Numbered from the stretch's first letter, positions 1 to 9,746 are shown. The stretch is 64,000 bases of DNA from Marinomonas sp. KMM3893 (GCF_004352855.1 NZ_SJSC01000007.1:1-64000); one strand, 5' to 3'. Numbers and translations are program-made. The notes: generated by a model not told the origin, from the letters alone.

Positions 1-193
1 ACTCTCGTAAGACTTCAATTTTTTTGATCAACTACCTTCCGGTAAACCGAACGGCGATGATCTTCTGAAGACTCCAGCGAGCGCCCACACAAATTATCTG
101 ATTATCTATTTTAAAGAGCGTCTGACGTGTCGGTCGACTTACTTAGCAAGCTAAGTGGCAAACTCTTGTTTGCGTCGTTGTCCGTGTCAGTGG
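1..193 (-). other. Leader of a 16S rRNA operon (16S itself lies left of the window)
   Basis: Read on the minus strand, this is the untranslated leader that precedes 16S rRNA in gammaproteobacteria. A boxA-like antitermination element (GCTCTTTAAAA) lies at 109-120, followed by the conserved ATTTGTGTGGGCGCTCG stretch at about 78-95. Upstream of boxA are two adjacent perfect 6-bp hairpins with 4-base loops, at 141-156 and 158-173, in the position of a boxB-type element. Base 1 is reached before the usual start of mature 16S, so the rRNA genes run off the left edge. An rRNA operon beside tyrS also occurs in Pseudomonas aeruginosa, which supports the reading. Confidence 0.8.
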
Positions 194-199
194 GTGCGT

Positions 200-227
200 A
201 TAATACATTCTGAAAAAATTAGCGCAA
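200..227 (-). promoter_or_regulatory. Sigma-70 promoter of the rRNA operon
   Basis: On the minus strand a -35 TTGCGC (222-227) and a -10 TATTAT (200-205) are separated by 16 bases. The segment after the -10 (ACGCACCC) is GC-rich, as expected of stringently controlled stable-RNA promoters. An A/T-rich stretch upstream (228-260) could act as an UP element. The leader with boxA follows directly. Confidence 0.65.
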
Positions 228-254
228 GCACTTTTTAACACTTTCTTAAATTAA

Positions 255-278
255 TTAAAAAGGCGCCGAAGCGCCTTT
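255..278 (-). terminator. Rho-independent terminator of tyrS
   Basis: The 8-bp stem AAAGGCGC/GCGCCTTT encloses a UUCG tetraloop on the minus strand and is followed by a T run. It lies 25 bases after the tyrS stop and insulates tyrS from the rRNA promoter just downstream. Confidence 0.85.
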
Positions 279-302
279 GTATCCAACAACCCATTTGTCA
301 CC

Positions 303-1607
303 TTACAGAACGAACAGGTGATGCTTCTTCTTACCTAATTTCACTAGGAAGTACTTGTTGTAGTAACCGTCTTCAGCAGCAAAAATACTAGCCGCGTCCA
401 TATTGTTATCTAAGCCCTGGGCCTTGCCATTTACCACAACAGAATTACGTTGCAATGCGTCCTTTACCTGTTTACCACTTGCCGCCAATCCCGCATCAGC
501 CAATAAAGAGGTTAATGGCGTGGCAGCTAGGTCAATACCTTGCAATGAACTGCTCGGTAAACCATCTAACTGAATTTGCTCTAGGTCTTGCTCACTTAGA
601 TCATCTGCTTGGCCACTAAACAAGGCTTTTGTAATACGCTCTGCCGCTTGCAACCCTTCTTCACCATGAACCAATTTAGTCGCTTCACGAGCCAAAATAG
701 ACTGAGCTTCAGGCTTGCCGGTACTTTCTTGGTCTGCTTTTTCAATCGCATCAATTTCTTCAAGACTTAAGAAAGTGAAAAATTTCAAAAATTTATAAAC
801 ATCAGCGTCAGCCGTATTCATCCAGAATTGATAAAAAGCATATTGACTGGTTTTAGCAGGGTCTAACCAAACCGCACCAGACTCTGTTTTTCCGAATTTC
901 GTGCCATCCGATTTTGTTACCAGGGGAACGGTTAAACCAAAGGCTTGAGACTGGTTTTGACGACGAGATAAATCAATACCTCCGACTATATTACCCCACT
1001 GATCACTGCCCCCCACTTGGATGGTGCAATCATAAGTGCGGTTAAGCTCAGCGAAGTCCATACCTTGTAATAAAGCATATGAGAATTCAGTGAATGAAAT
1101 ACCAGAACCTTCTCTATTAAGACGCTGTTGTACCGACTCTTTGTTGATCATGGCATTAACAGAAAAATGTTTGCCAATGTCTCGCAAGAAATCCAACATG
1201 CTCATTTCGCCTGCCCAGTCGAGGTTATTAACAACCTTCGCAGGGTTTGGCACATCATCAAATTTTACAAATTGACTTACTTGGCCACGAATCTTCTCTG
1301 CCCAATCGGCGACAACATCAGAAGTATTCAACTGGCGCTCTGCTGCTTTAAAGCTTGGATCACCAATCAACCCTGTTGCACCACCAACCAAGGCAATCGG
1401 ATTGTGGCCAGCATCTTGAAAGCGCTTCAAAACAAGCAACGGAACAAGATGACCTAGATGTAGGCTATCCGCGGTTGGATCAAAACCACAATAAAGCGTA
1501 CGACTGCCACTAGCCAGATGAGATTTAAGCTCTTCTTCTGCCGTCATTTGGGCGATAAGCCCACGAGCTTGCAAGTCGTTTAAAAGGTCGTTACTGCTTA
1601 CGGTCAT
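303..1607 (-). CDS. tyrS: Tyrosyl-tRNA synthetase
   Basis: This cytoplasmic class I aminoacyl-tRNA synthetase charges tRNA-Tyr with tyrosine. The 434-residue protein has the HIGH-type signature as HLGH near residue 50 and the KMSKS-type loop as KFGKT near residue 237. The segment [11 protein letters not shown], typical of TyrRS tyrosine and tRNA binding, lies between them. The C-terminal S4-like RNA-binding domain (about 350-434) contains [11 protein letters not shown]. Length and domain order are normal for the family. The gene is transcribed away from the adjacent M23 peptidase gene and towards the rRNA operon, with a strong terminator in between. Confidence 0.97.
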   Translation of the reverse strand: MTVSSNDLLNDLQARGLIAQMTAEEELKSHLASGSRTLYCGFDPTADSLHLGHLVPLLVLKRFQDAGHNPIALVGGATGLIGDPSFKAAERQLNTSDVVADWAEKIRGQVSQFVKFDDVPNPAKVVNNLDWAGEMSMLDFLRDIGKHFSVNAMINKESVQQRLNREGSGISFTEFSYALLQGMDFAELNRTYDCTIQVGGSDQWGNIVGGIDLSRRQNQSQAFGLTVPLVTKSDGTKFGKTESGAVWLDPAKTSQYAFYQFWMNTADADVYKFLKFFTFLSLEEIDAIEKADQESTGKPEAQSILAREATKLVHGEEGLQAAERITKALFSGQADDLSEQDLEQIQLDGLPSSSLQGIDLAATPLTSLLADAGLAASGKQVKDALQRNSVVVNGKAQGLDNNMDAASIFAAEDGYYNKYFLVKLGKKKHHLFVL

Positions 1608-1711
1608 TTGTTAGATCCATTTCCTGAAAGTTAGTTTTATTAAAGCATTCAATTATAAAAGTAATGTTGGTACGATTATAAGGCTTTAATAAAGAATTTT
1701 GGGTACTCATT

Positions 1712-3166
1712 TTGGCTAAACTTATACCAGCGAAGCATCTTTTACTGATCGGCATTGTCTGCGCCTTTCTTGCAATTGTATTTTTTGCTTTTCCAACAGG
1801 CGCATCAAAAGACACACAAAACATTTCTTTAACCATAACGCCGCAAGTTATTAAAGAATCTGAGCTGTCATTATTTGAAAGTGGATCCTCCTCATTAAAT
1901 AACGTTAAGACTCAAGTGATTAGCAATCAAGCCACTCACAATAGCCTGCCTTATCTTATTGATAAAGGAGGAGAAAATGAGCAGTCAAATAATTCAAACG
2001 CAAAACCGTCAGCCTCCTCTCTCACTGCCAATCCTAGACCCAAGTTCACTATTGAAAAGCACTCAGTACAAATAAAAGAAGGCGACTCATTGTCCAAGGT
2101 ATTGTCCAGCTACCAGGTATCTGCGAACGATATTTACAAAGTCTCCAGCGCTGACAAGAAGCAAAAAAGCTTATTGCGCATGAGACCCGGACAACACCTG
2201 GAATTTGCAATTGAACAGCCATCTGGTTCACTCAAACACATTAAGCTGGTGCTAAATCGACTACAAAGCATCGATTTCGAACGTAAAAATGATCAGTTCG
2301 AACGCGGTGAAACCAACAGAACCCCAGACATATCTCAAACCTACAAAGAAGCGGTTATTAATAACTCATTATTCGTAGACGGAATGAACGCGAACATCGA
2401 CCAACCGCTACTCATTGAGCTGGCGAATATTTTTGGCTGGGACATTGATTTTGCCCTCGACATTCGAAAAGGCGATCGTTTTAGCCTGCTATATGAAGAG
2501 AAGTTTTTAGACGGCGAAAAAATTGCTAATGGCAACATTCTGGCCGCGCAGTTCATCAATAACGGACGCACCTTTCAAGCCATTCGCTATGAGACAAATA
2601 AAGGGGCAAGCTATTACACGCCCGACGGGTTAGCGATGCGCAAAGCCTTTATCCGAACGCCCGTTGACTTCACTCGAATTTCATCCAAGTTCAATCCAAA
2701 CCGACTGCACCCAATCTTCAAGACCAGCCGCCCTCACCGCGGGGTAGATTATGCTGCCGCCAGTGGCACCCCAGTCAAGGCAGCTGGAGACGGAAAAGTG
2801 TCTTTTGCAGGCAAGCAAAAAGGCTATGGCAATGTCGTCATCATCAATCATGGAAAAGGTTACCAGACACTGTACGCTCATCTACGAGGCTTTGCCCGTG
2901 GCATGCGCAAAGGTAAAAAAGTAAAGCAAGGGAACATCATCGCTTATGTCGGCCAAACAGGCTGGGCAACAGGGCCACATCTACATTACGAATTCAGGGT
3001 GAATGGTGTCCACAAAAACCCAGTGACCGTAAAACTGCCTAATGACGATCCCATGCCTAAAGCAGATTTAAAGAAATATTTACCGTACGCACAAGGTGTG
3101 GTTGCCGCTCTAACCAACTCCAATTCTGCCGAGTTTTCACAAAGGTTGGCACTGCTTAAAGACTGA
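1712..3166 (+). CDS. M23 family peptidoglycan endopeptidase, MepM-like
   Basis: Predicted zinc metallopeptidase that cleaves peptidoglycan cross-links in the periplasm. The 484-residue protein has an N-terminal membrane anchor (about 9-27), a low-complexity linker, an OapA/LysM-like domain (about 115-185), an M23 accessory region (about 205-330) and the catalytic domain from about 335. Zinc ligands are visible as H342 and D346 (HRGVD) and in H423-L-H425 (GPHLHYE). The start codon is TTG with no clear Shine-Dalgarno sequence, so the exact N terminus is uncertain. Divergence from tyrS matches the Pseudomonas PA0667/tyrS pair. Confidence 0.9.
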   Translation: MAKLIPAKHLLLIGIVCAFLAIVFFAFPTGASKDTQNISLTITPQVIKESELSLFESGSSSLNNVKTQVISNQATHNSLPYLIDKGGENEQSNNSNAKPSASSLTANPRPKFTIEKHSVQIKEGDSLSKVLSSYQVSANDIYKVSSADKKQKSLLRMRPGQHLEFAIEQPSGSLKHIKLVLNRLQSIDFERKNDQFERGETNRTPDISQTYKEAVINNSLFVDGMNANIDQPLLIELANIFGWDIDFALDIRKGDRFSLLYEEKFLDGEKIANGNILAAQFINNGRTFQAIRYETNKGASYYTPDGLAMRKAFIRTPVDFTRISSKFNPNRLHPIFKTSRPHRGVDYAAASGTPVKAAGDGKVSFAGKQKGYGNVVIINHGKGYQTLYAHLRGFARGMRKGKKVKQGNIIAYVGQTGWATGPHLHYEFRVNGVHKNPVTVKLPNDDPMPKADLKKYLPYAQGVVAALTNSNSAEFSQRLALLKD

Positions 3167-3210
3167 GCATCTCTAAAGAAAAGACATTGCCCGTTAAAAA
3201 CAACAGGCAT

Positions 3211-3239
3211 AAAAAAAGCAGCCATCCGGCTGCTTTTTT
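3211..3239. terminator. Bidirectional terminator between the M23 peptidase and trxA
   Basis: The stem AAAAAAGCAGCC/GGCTGCTTTTTT encloses a 4-base loop, so both strands end in a T run. It serves the two convergent genes on either side. Confidence 0.85.
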
Positions 3240-3260
3240 AGATAAACAGAACAACTAGTA

Positions 3261-3587
3261 TTAGATAGCGCCGTTTACGAATTCAACCAATTGAGACTTA
3301 GAAACTGCGCCTACTTTAGTAGCAACCACTTCACCGCCCTTCACAACCAATAAAGTTGGAATACCACGAACATTGTACTTAGGTGCTGTTTCAGTGTTTT
3401 CGTCAACGTTCAACTTAACCACTTTCACTCTGCCTGCAAATTCAGCAGCAACATCTTCCAACACTGGCGCAATCATTTTACAAGGACCACACCAAGGAGC
3501 CCAGAAATCAACAATAACAGGCACATCAGAATTCAGTACTTCTTCTGAGAATTGAGCGTCGGTAATGTGAACAGTATTATCACCCAT
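3261..3587 (-). CDS. trxA: Thioredoxin 1
   Basis: Cytoplasmic dithiol reductase, normally recycled by thioredoxin reductase. The 108 residues form a complete thioredoxin fold with the WCGPC active site at about residues 32-36 and the cis-proline loop in GIPTLLV. It is a single gene with its own terminator. The rho gene that often follows trxA in relatives is not next to it here. Confidence 0.97.
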   Translation of the reverse strand: MGDNTVHITDAQFSEEVLNSDVPVIVDFWAPWCGPCKMIAPVLEDVAAEFAGRVKVVKLNVDENTETAPKYNVRGIPTLLVVKGGEVVATKVGAVSKSQLVEFVNGAI

Positions 3588-3689
3588 AAAATTTTCCTTA
3601 AAATCAGTTTTAACTAATGAATGAGCCTAGTGTAACACTAAACTATTTGGGTAAAAATGAGTTCCACCTACTAAGGTAATAGAAAAACA

Positions 3690-4403
3690 CTATGGAAGCA
3701 GTAAACGGACCGCTTCCGGCAACTCCAATATAGAATGCACCTCTATATCAGAGCGCAAAGACCACTGATCGTCCCAGCGTCGAGCCCCATGTCGGTTAAA
3801 CCAAATACTTTTGATGCCCGCTCTAGCCGCTCCTGCAACATCATCAATAGGATGGTCACCGATATGCACAATACGCTCTACTGAAACGCCAGCTTTGTCT
3901 GCGGCCAGTTCAAACAACTTGCTGTCTGGCTTGGCAACGCCCACTTGATCGGCACGAATCGCAAAATCAAAATAATGCCCAATACCAACATAAGGATGAA
4001 ATACATCGGCATTGCCGTTAGTAATCGCGATCAATGAGTAATCAGACTGGAGACCTTCTAACACTTCTTTTACGTGCGGGTATAAATCGACTTTTTGGCG
4101 CCACTCAGAAAAATACGATAGAGCAGCTTGCGCCACAGAATCTGCCTCTTCCGTTGGCAAACCAAATTGCTTTAATGCCGCCTTATAAACTTCATAGCGA
4201 GCCGCTGAAATATTCGCCAGCAAAGAAGGTTGCTCGACAATTAACGCTTTGCGTATTTCTTGTCGCACCGCAAAAGGGTAACGCGCATCAAAGCCAGGAA
4301 AACGCTCCTCAAACCAAGACTCCATTGCATACTCTGCTCTCACAATAACAGGATCGACATCCCACAATGTGTTATCCAGATCAAACGCGACGACTTTTTT
4401 CAT
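3690..4403 (-). CDS. HAD family hydrolase, YigB-like
   Basis: Haloacid-dehalogenase superfamily phosphatase of 237 residues. Motif I is FDLDNTLW at the N terminus and motif IV is IGDHPIDD near residue 181; the motif II region is AITNGN. In E. coli the corresponding gene, yigB, encodes a flavin mononucleotide phosphatase and lies in the dapF-xerC cluster, which suggests the same family here; the substrate is inferred only. The ATG overlaps the stop of the DUF484 gene by four bases (ATGA), so translation is probably coupled. The usual intervening gene, xerC, is absent. Confidence 0.85.
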   Translation of the reverse strand: MKKVVAFDLDNTLWDVDPVIVRAEYAMESWFEERFPGFDARYPFAVRQEIRKALIVEQPSLLANISAARYEVYKAALKQFGLPTEEADSVAQAALSYFSEWRQKVDLYPHVKEVLEGLQSDYSLIAITNGNADVFHPYVGIGHYFDFAIRADQVGVAKPDSKLFELAADKAGVSVERIVHIGDHPIDDVAGAARAGIKSIWFNRHGARRWDDQWSLRSDIEVHSILELPEAVRLLLP

Positions 4404-5065
4404 GAGGAAAGCCTTTGAATTAAGACATTTAATAACTCGGCTATGTGCTCTAGAAACAAGTTTTCTTTCTTTTTAGCAAAGGTATTTTTGGACGAGGCTC
4501 CAAGCACCAAAACGCCAATCGCGTGCTTTTTCCCCTTATCAATAGACATAATCGGCATTACAGCATGAGACTGAATGTCAGAAGCGTCTTCTTGAAATAA
4601 ATAGGCAAGCTCTTTTTTAGACAAGACCCCACAAGCGGACTGCTTCATTTTTGGGATGGTCGCAAGATGAGTAACGACCTCTTCAGCAGAGCAACAACGT
4701 ATCGCGGAATCTTGAGCATCGCCAAACAACACAAATGCATGCCGAGACGCCGCAAAGTCATCTCGCACCATGTCATCGATGACGACCGCAAACTCATCCA
4801 ATGTGTGGCATTCTAGTCCAGCCAAAATGAAACGACGTGTCTTCTGCATGATGGCTTCATTTTCACGAGCCACATCAATCAGGCGATCAAATTCACGACG
4901 ATAATCCGCCGTGGATTTTCTTAATAAATCGACCTGATATTCAAGCAAAGAAACAACACGCCCATGAACGGGGTGCGGAAGCGTTAAGCTTTCCAACAAC
5001 TCGGGATTCTTAACAAAAAAATCCGGTTTATCTGATAGATACTGAATAACTTCCGCTTCGTTCAT
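4400..5065 (-). CDS. DUF484 family protein (GAF-like, YigA family)
   Basis: Protein of about 221 residues of the DUF484 family, which is regularly encoded between dapF and xerC. The N-terminal part (NEAEVIQYLSDKPDFF) is the family hallmark; it is followed by a short coiled coil (about 45-75) and a GAF-like domain. The function is not established. The ATG at 5065 is preferred because AGAGG precedes it at a good distance and the gene then begins 7 bases after the dapF stop. An upstream in-frame ATG at 5095 would overlap dapF. Confidence 0.85.
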   Translation of the reverse strand: MNEAEVIQYLSDKPDFFVKNPELLESLTLPHPVHGRVVSLLEYQVDLLRKSTADYRREFDRLIDVARENEAIMQKTRRFILAGLECHTLDEFAVVIDDMVRDDFAASRHAFVLFGDAQDSAIRCCSAEEVVTHLATIPKMKQSACGVLSKKELAYLFQEDASDIQSHAVMPIMSIDKGKKHAIGVLVLGASSKNTFAKKKENLFLEHIAELLNVLIQRLSS

Positions 5066-5072
5066 AACACCT

Positions 5073-5903
5073 CTATAGGTAGATCTGTCCTTCAAAGACT
5101 TTTTCTGCAGGACCTGTCATAAGAATAGGGTGGCCTTCACCTTGCCATTCAATATGTAAGTCTCCACCGCGTAAATGCGCGGTCACTTTAGGCCCTAACC
5201 AACCTTGCTTAATACCTGCAACGACCGCGGCGCAAGCACCTGTGCCACACGCTTGTGTTTCACCAGCACCACGCTCATAAACACGAAGATTAATTTCCTC
5301 TTCATTTAGCACCTGCATAAAGCCAACATTGACCTTCTGTGGGAAACGTTCATGACACTCTATCAGGGCACCAACTGTTGAGACTTCTTCGTCACGCAAA
5401 GCGTCAACACGTAAAACAGCGTGCGGGTTGCCAACCGATACCGGCGTGATCTCATAATCTTGGCCACCAGCCTCAAGCGTATACAATGACTCAGAGGACT
5501 CTGCGATAAAGGGCAATGTCTTAGGCTCGAAGCTTGGCATTCCCATGTCGACCGTTACTAAGCCACCATCAACAACACGAAGCTGGATTTGGCCACCTTT
5601 CGTTTCCACGTTGATAATGTGCTTATTGGTTAACTCTCGGTCCAATACAAATTTAGCAAAGCAGCGCGCACCGTTACCACAGTGCTCAACTTCAGAGCCG
5701 TCCGCATTGTAAATACGGTAGCGAAAATCCATGTCTGGATTTGTCGGCGGCTCAACCATCAATAATTGATCAAAGCCGATACCAAAGTTGCGATCACTTA
5801 AACGCTGAATTTGTTTTTGATTAAAAAACACTTTGCGTGACACCGCATCGACAACAATAAAATCGTTACCCAAACCGTGCATTTTAGTAAATTTCAATAA
5901 CAC
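5073..5903 (-). CDS. dapF: Diaminopimelate epimerase
   Basis: Interconverts LL- and meso-diaminopimelate, the last step before both lysine synthesis and peptidoglycan precursor use. The 276-residue protein contains both catalytic cysteines, in [10 protein letters not shown] and in QACGTGACA, and the opening [12 protein letters not shown] signature. The start is GTG, preceded by a strong AAGGAG. It lies 10 bases downstream of lysA in the lptM-lysA-dapF-DUF484-HAD operon. Confidence 0.97.
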   Translation of the reverse strand: MLLKFTKMHGLGNDFIVVDAVSRKVFFNQKQIQRLSDRNFGIGFDQLLMVEPPTNPDMDFRYRIYNADGSEVEHCGNGARCFAKFVLDRELTNKHIINVETKGGQIQLRVVDGGLVTVDMGMPSFEPKTLPFIAESSESLYTLEAGGQDYEITPVSVGNPHAVLRVDALRDEEVSTVGALIECHERFPQKVNVGFMQVLNEEEINLRVYERGAGETQACGTGACAAVVAGIKQGWLGPKVTAHLRGGDLHIEWQGEGHPILMTGPAEKVFEGQIYL

Positions 5904-5913
5904 AATAGACTCC

Positions 5914-7167
5914 TTAGTCGGGCAATACTTGCTCGCCGGCTAATTGATGCTCTATTGTTTCACGAGCGCGTATAAGATACGTTTTATCACCATCCACCAT
6001 GACTTCAGCCGCTCTATTTCGGCTATTGTAGTTAGAAGACATAGTAAAGCCGTAAGCGCCCGCGGAACGAACTGCCAATAAATCCCCTGCCTGAATGTCT
6101 AATTCGCGATCTTTACCCAGGAAATCTCCTGTTTCACAAATAGGCCCCACCAAGTCATAACTGCGGCTACCTTCTGGCGTTGGCGCCAATGACACTGGCA
6201 CAATATCCATCCAAGCACTGTACAAAGACGGGCGAATCAAATCGTTCATGGCACCGTCAATGATGGCAAAGTTTTTGTGTGCCGTGCACTTTAGAAACTC
6301 AACTTGAGTTACTAATAGGCCAGCATTAGCGGCAATTGAGCGGCCAGGTTCAAATGCCAGCGTCACATTGCGACCTTTCACTTTTTCCAACACAAGTTGA
6401 GCGTATTCAGCAGGTTCTGGCGGCACTTCATCACGGTAACGAACCCCTAAACCACCTCCTAAATCAAGGTGCTTGATTTCGATGCCAACAGCAGAAAGCT
6501 CGTCTACCAAACCAATCAAACGATCGAAGGTATCTAGGAAAGGCTTTAGCTCTGTCAATTGAGAGCCGATATGGCAATCCACACCCATCACATTTAGATT
6601 TGGCAGCTTGTGCGCTATTTGGTAAATGCGAACGGCGTCTTTGATATCAATGCCAAACTTGTTTTCTTTCAAGCCTGTCGAAATATACGGGTGTGTTTTT
6701 GCGTCCACGTCTGGGTTTACACGTAACGACACAGGGGCAATTTCCCCCATCTCGCCAGCCACTTGATCAAGTCGGTACAATTCCGCTTCAGATTCTACAT
6801 TGAAGCAATGTATTCCCACTTCAAGCGCTCTACGCATCTCTACCGCTTGCTTGCCTAACCCTGAAAACATTACTTTGGCAGGGTCGCCGCCCGCTTTCAG
6901 TACGCGCTCCAATTCACCAACGGAAACAATATCGAAGCCAGACCCTAAGCGCGCAAGCACATTCAAAATCGCAATGTTTGAACAGGCTTTTACGGCATAA
7001 CAAATTAATGTTGGGTGAGAAGCAAAGGCATCAGCATACGCTGAGTAATGACGCTCTAACGTCGCTCGCGAGTAAACATAACAAGGCGTGCCATATTCTT
7101 GCGCTAGGTCTGTTAAAGCAACGTTCTCTGCCTGCAAAACCTGATTTTTATAGTTAAAAAAGTCCAA
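5914..7167 (-). CDS. lysA: Diaminopimelate decarboxylase
   Basis: PLP-dependent fold-III decarboxylase that converts meso-diaminopimelate to lysine. Visible motifs are the PLP lysine in CYAVKA, HIGSQ, the glycine-rich DLGGGLG, EPGRS and the CETGDF active-site cysteine. The TTG at 7167 (protein beginning DFFNYKNQ) is chosen because it matches the family N terminus, has GAGG upstream and starts 10 bases after lptM. An open frame continues further upstream but would run through lptM on another frame. About 417 residues, the normal size. Confidence 0.93.
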   Translation of the reverse strand: MDFFNYKNQVLQAENVALTDLAQEYGTPCYVYSRATLERHYSAYADAFASHPTLICYAVKACSNIAILNVLARLGSGFDIVSVGELERVLKAGGDPAKVMFSGLGKQAVEMRRALEVGIHCFNVESEAELYRLDQVAGEMGEIAPVSLRVNPDVDAKTHPYISTGLKENKFGIDIKDAVRIYQIAHKLPNLNVMGVDCHIGSQLTELKPFLDTFDRLIGLVDELSAVGIEIKHLDLGGGLGVRYRDEVPPEPAEYAQLVLEKVKGRNVTLAFEPGRSIAANAGLLVTQVEFLKCTAHKNFAIIDGAMNDLIRPSLYSAWMDIVPVSLAPTPEGSRSYDLVGPICETGDFLGKDRELDIQAGDLLAVRSAGAYGFTMSSNYNSRNRAAEVMVDGDKTYLIRARETIEHQLAGEQVLPD

Positions 7168-7177
7168 AAGGGGATCC

Positions 7178-7297
7178 TCAGTTAGCAGACGATTCTTGTT
7201 GTGGTGCAGCCTTATCAGTTGGCAAGTAAAGAGGACCTTTGTTGCCACAGGCCGTTAGGAACACAACCAAAATAAGTACTGAAAACCATTTAAACAT
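7178..7297 (-). CDS. lptM: LptM (YifL/LppL) small lipoprotein
   Basis: A 39-residue lipoprotein. An ATG at 7297 starts a hydrophobic signal (MFKWFSVLILVVFLTA) followed by the lipobox cysteine and the family core CGNKGPLYLP, then a short polar tail. LptM in E. coli binds the LPS translocon LptD/E and helps its maturation, so an outer-membrane role is likely. It is first in the lysA-dapF operon, as lppL is in Pseudomonas. The divergent cyaY gene often found beside it is absent. Confidence 0.9.
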   Translation of the reverse strand: MFKWFSVLILVVFLTACGNKGPLYLPTDKAAPQQESSAN

Positions 7298-7409
7298 CGT
7301 CTTAATCTCTTCAATTTTTGATGCTTACAGTATACTTGTAGGCTAGGTGTTTCCCAACCCTAGAGCGGCATTTAAAATAATATTCTTTACCAATAAAAGA
7401 ATCCCTCCC

Positions 7410-7439
7410 ACCTTGAATTTTCGATAATCACATCAAGGT
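7410..7439. promoter_or_regulatory. Dyad symmetry between lptM and the divergent gene
   Basis: ACCTTGA (7410-7416) and TCAAGGT (7433-7439) form perfect 7-base inverted arms separated by 16 bases in the divergent intergenic region. It could be an operator for a dimeric regulator. No known consensus is recognised. Confidence 0.3.
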
Positions 7440-7501
7440 AGATAGGTAATGATTTAAATAAACCTCATTATTTAAAGGGTCAGCGAACTTACGCTTTGAT
7501 T

Positions 7502-8293
7502 ATGAAAAGCAAACCATACATACCACCGTGGGTGATCGCACTCGTCAGCGCCCTTGCCCTTCATATCATTATCATCACTTTGCTCAACATTTACGGAGGG
7601 TTCACCCTCTGGCAAGCTAAAGAAACGCCTGCTCAGCCGCAACTTGAAGTGACATTTGTCCACAAACCAAACCAGACAAGTGATGAGACAACACAAAAAA
7701 ACACCTCTGTGAGCGATGAAACCGCCAAGGAGACAGCGCCTACCGTCCCTACCACTTCTTCAAACCCTAACGCGACTGACAAGGTGTCAGGCGAAAACCC
7801 GGCCCCGAATCGACCGCACATTAATAGCGAAGGAAATATCACCGCTCAAGTCGCCCCGTCAGCGGACGATGTCAAAACAGATCAAGACGCAGACACAGAA
7901 AAAACAGGCGACATATCGACCAAATCCTCATTACTGGATCTGTCTCATTTTTCCTTGTCCCCTGCGGCAGACTCTAACGCGACCAGAGAAATTTTTTCTG
8001 CAGAATTGCAAAAGAAAATCGCCGCCTCTAAGCAAGCTCAAAAAGACTATTTGAAAGGCACAAAGCGAGAAATAAGCTACCCAATAACAGAAGACGCTGA
8101 TGGCACCCGCTATGTAAACATCAAAGGGGTTTGCTGGAGAATGCCGAAAGACCCGAGCAAAGACAGCTGGGCAATCGTGTTTGATGGCTGCGGACTCAAA
8201 GACAAATCCTTCCATTTTGAGCTCAATATTAGCCCAAGCATGCTCACCAATGAATTGCTCGGACCAGAGTCTCCTTTTACCTTAGAGAAATAA
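7502..8293 (+). CDS. Membrane-anchored periplasmic protein of unknown function
   Basis: Unrecognised protein of about 263 residues. It has a short cytoplasmic start, one membrane segment (about residues 9-31), a long polar Thr/Pro/Glu/Asp-rich linker (about 40-145) and a compact C-terminal domain (about 160-263). That domain contains two cysteines (GVCWRMP and FDGCG), possibly a disulphide. This architecture resembles TonB-like or other envelope-spanning anchors, but no TonB C-terminal motif is seen. The ATG at 7502 is chosen; the Shine-Dalgarno sequence is weak. It lies between the lysA operon and argH and ends in a bidirectional terminator. Confidence 0.7.
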   Translation: MKSKPYIPPWVIALVSALALHIIIITLLNIYGGFTLWQAKETPAQPQLEVTFVHKPNQTSDETTQKNTSVSDETAKETAPTVPTTSSNPNATDKVSGENPAPNRPHINSEGNITAQVAPSADDVKTDQDADTEKTGDISTKSSLLDLSHFSLSPAADSNATREIFSAELQKKIAASKQAQKDYLKGTKREISYPITEDADGTRYVNIKGVCWRMPKDPSKDSWAIVFDGCGLKDKSFHFELNISPSMLTNELLGPESPFTLEK

Positions 8294-8294
8294 A

Positions 8295-8322
8295 AAAACG
8301 GCGCATTCGATGCGCCGTTTTT
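8295..8322. terminator. Bidirectional terminator between the unknown protein and argH
   Basis: The stem AAAAACGGCGCA/TGCGCCGTTTTT encloses a short loop and both flanks are T/A runs. It serves the two convergent genes. Confidence 0.85.
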
Positions 8323-8345
8323 ATTGGGTTTGTCTACTCTATCGC

Positions 8346-9746
8346 TTAACGCGCCGCTAACTCTTGCTTTGCTCGAGCGACCGCTTTAAGAACCTGCGCT
8401 GGCGCAGTACCACCAATGTGATCACGCGCAGCAACGGAGCCTTCTAGGGTCAACACATCAAATACGTCCGCTTTAATCATGTCGCCGAATGACTGTAACT
8501 CTTCAAGCGTCATTTCTGATAAATCCTTACCTTCTTTAACGCCATACCCCACTGCTTTACCAACAACTTCATGAGCATCACGAAACGCCACGCCTTGGCG
8601 AACCAAATAATCGGCCAAGTCTGTTGCGGTAGAAAAGCCACGACGAGCAGCTTCATACATGTGCTCTTTACGAGATTCGATCGCTGGAATCATGTCTGCA
8701 AAGGCACGCAACGAACCTTTTAAAGTATCGACCGTATCAAATAAGGGCTCTTTGTCTTCTTGGTTGTCTTTGTTGTATGCCAGACATTGAGACTTCATTA
8801 GGGTTAACAACCCCATTAGGTGCCCATAAACACGACCCGTTTTACCGCGAACTAGTTCAGGTACATCTGGGTTTTTCTTTTGCGGCATAATCGACGAACC
8901 TGTACAAAAACGATCAGGTAAGTAGATGAAGTTAAATTGCGCAGACGCCCACATCACCATTTCTTCAGCCCAGCGAGACATGTGCATCATGATAATAGAG
9001 GCAGCAGAAGTAAATTCGATGGCAAAATCACGATCACTAACAGAGTCTAAAGAATTGTAAGTTGGACGTTCAAAGCCCAGCAATTCTGCCGTCATGTTAC
9101 GATCGATTGGGTACGTGGTACCAGCAAGTGCCGCAGCACCCAATGGCAGAATATTAATACGCTTACGGCAATCAACTAAACGCTCGTAATCACGTTGCAT
9201 CATTTCATACCACGCCATTAGGTGGTGACCAAACGTAACTGGCTGAGCCGTTTGCAAGTGCGTAAAGCCAGGCATAATAGTCGCCGCTTCTTTTTCAGCA
9301 AGACTCAAAATGCCTTGCTGCAGGCGAGTGACTTCTTCTAGCAAGAAATCCACTTCATCGCGCATGTAAAGACGAATGTCTGTCGCCACTTGATCATTTC
9401 GAGAACGACCGGTATGAAGTTTTTTGCCGGTAATGCCAATTTTTTGAGTCAAACGCGCTTCGATGTTCATATGAACGTCTTCTAGCTCGATCGACCATTG
9501 AAACTCACCACGTGCGATTTCTTCTTCTATCTCGGTCAAACCTTGAATAATCTGATCACGCTCATCGTCTGTCAAAACCCCTACGCTTGCGAGCATGGTG
9601 CCGTGCGCGATAGAGCCTTGGATGTCTTGTTTCGCCATTCGTTGATCAAACTCAACAGACGCTGTAAAACGAGCAACAAAAGCATCTACAGGTTCGGAAA
9701 AGCGACCACCCCATTGCTGGTTCGTGGTTTTAGTAGTATCAGTCAT
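8346..9746 (-). CDS. argH: Argininosuccinate lyase
   Basis: Cleaves argininosuccinate to arginine and fumarate, the last step of arginine synthesis. The 466-residue fumarase/aspartase-superfamily enzyme carries the signature [12 protein letters not shown] near residue 289, the catalytic TGRSRNDQ near 117 and the substrate segment HTGRS. It is divergent from hemC, the arrangement seen in Pseudomonas. Confidence 0.97.
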   Translation of the reverse strand: MTDTTKTTNQQWGGRFSEPVDAFVARFTASVEFDQRMAKQDIQGSIAHGTMLASVGVLTDDERDQIIQGLTEIEEEIARGEFQWSIELEDVHMNIEARLTQKIGITGKKLHTGRSRNDQVATDIRLYMRDEVDFLLEEVTRLQQGILSLAEKEAATIMPGFTHLQTAQPVTFGHHLMAWYEMMQRDYERLVDCRKRINILPLGAAALAGTTYPIDRNMTAELLGFERPTYNSLDSVSDRDFAIEFTSAASIIMMHMSRWAEEMVMWASAQFNFIYLPDRFCTGSSIMPQKKNPDVPELVRGKTGRVYGHLMGLLTLMKSQCLAYNKDNQEDKEPLFDTVDTLKGSLRAFADMIPAIESRKEHMYEAARRGFSTATDLADYLVRQGVAFRDAHEVVGKAVGYGVKEGKDLSEMTLEELQSFGDMIKADVFDVLTLEGSVAARDHIGGTAPAQVLKAVARAKQELAAR

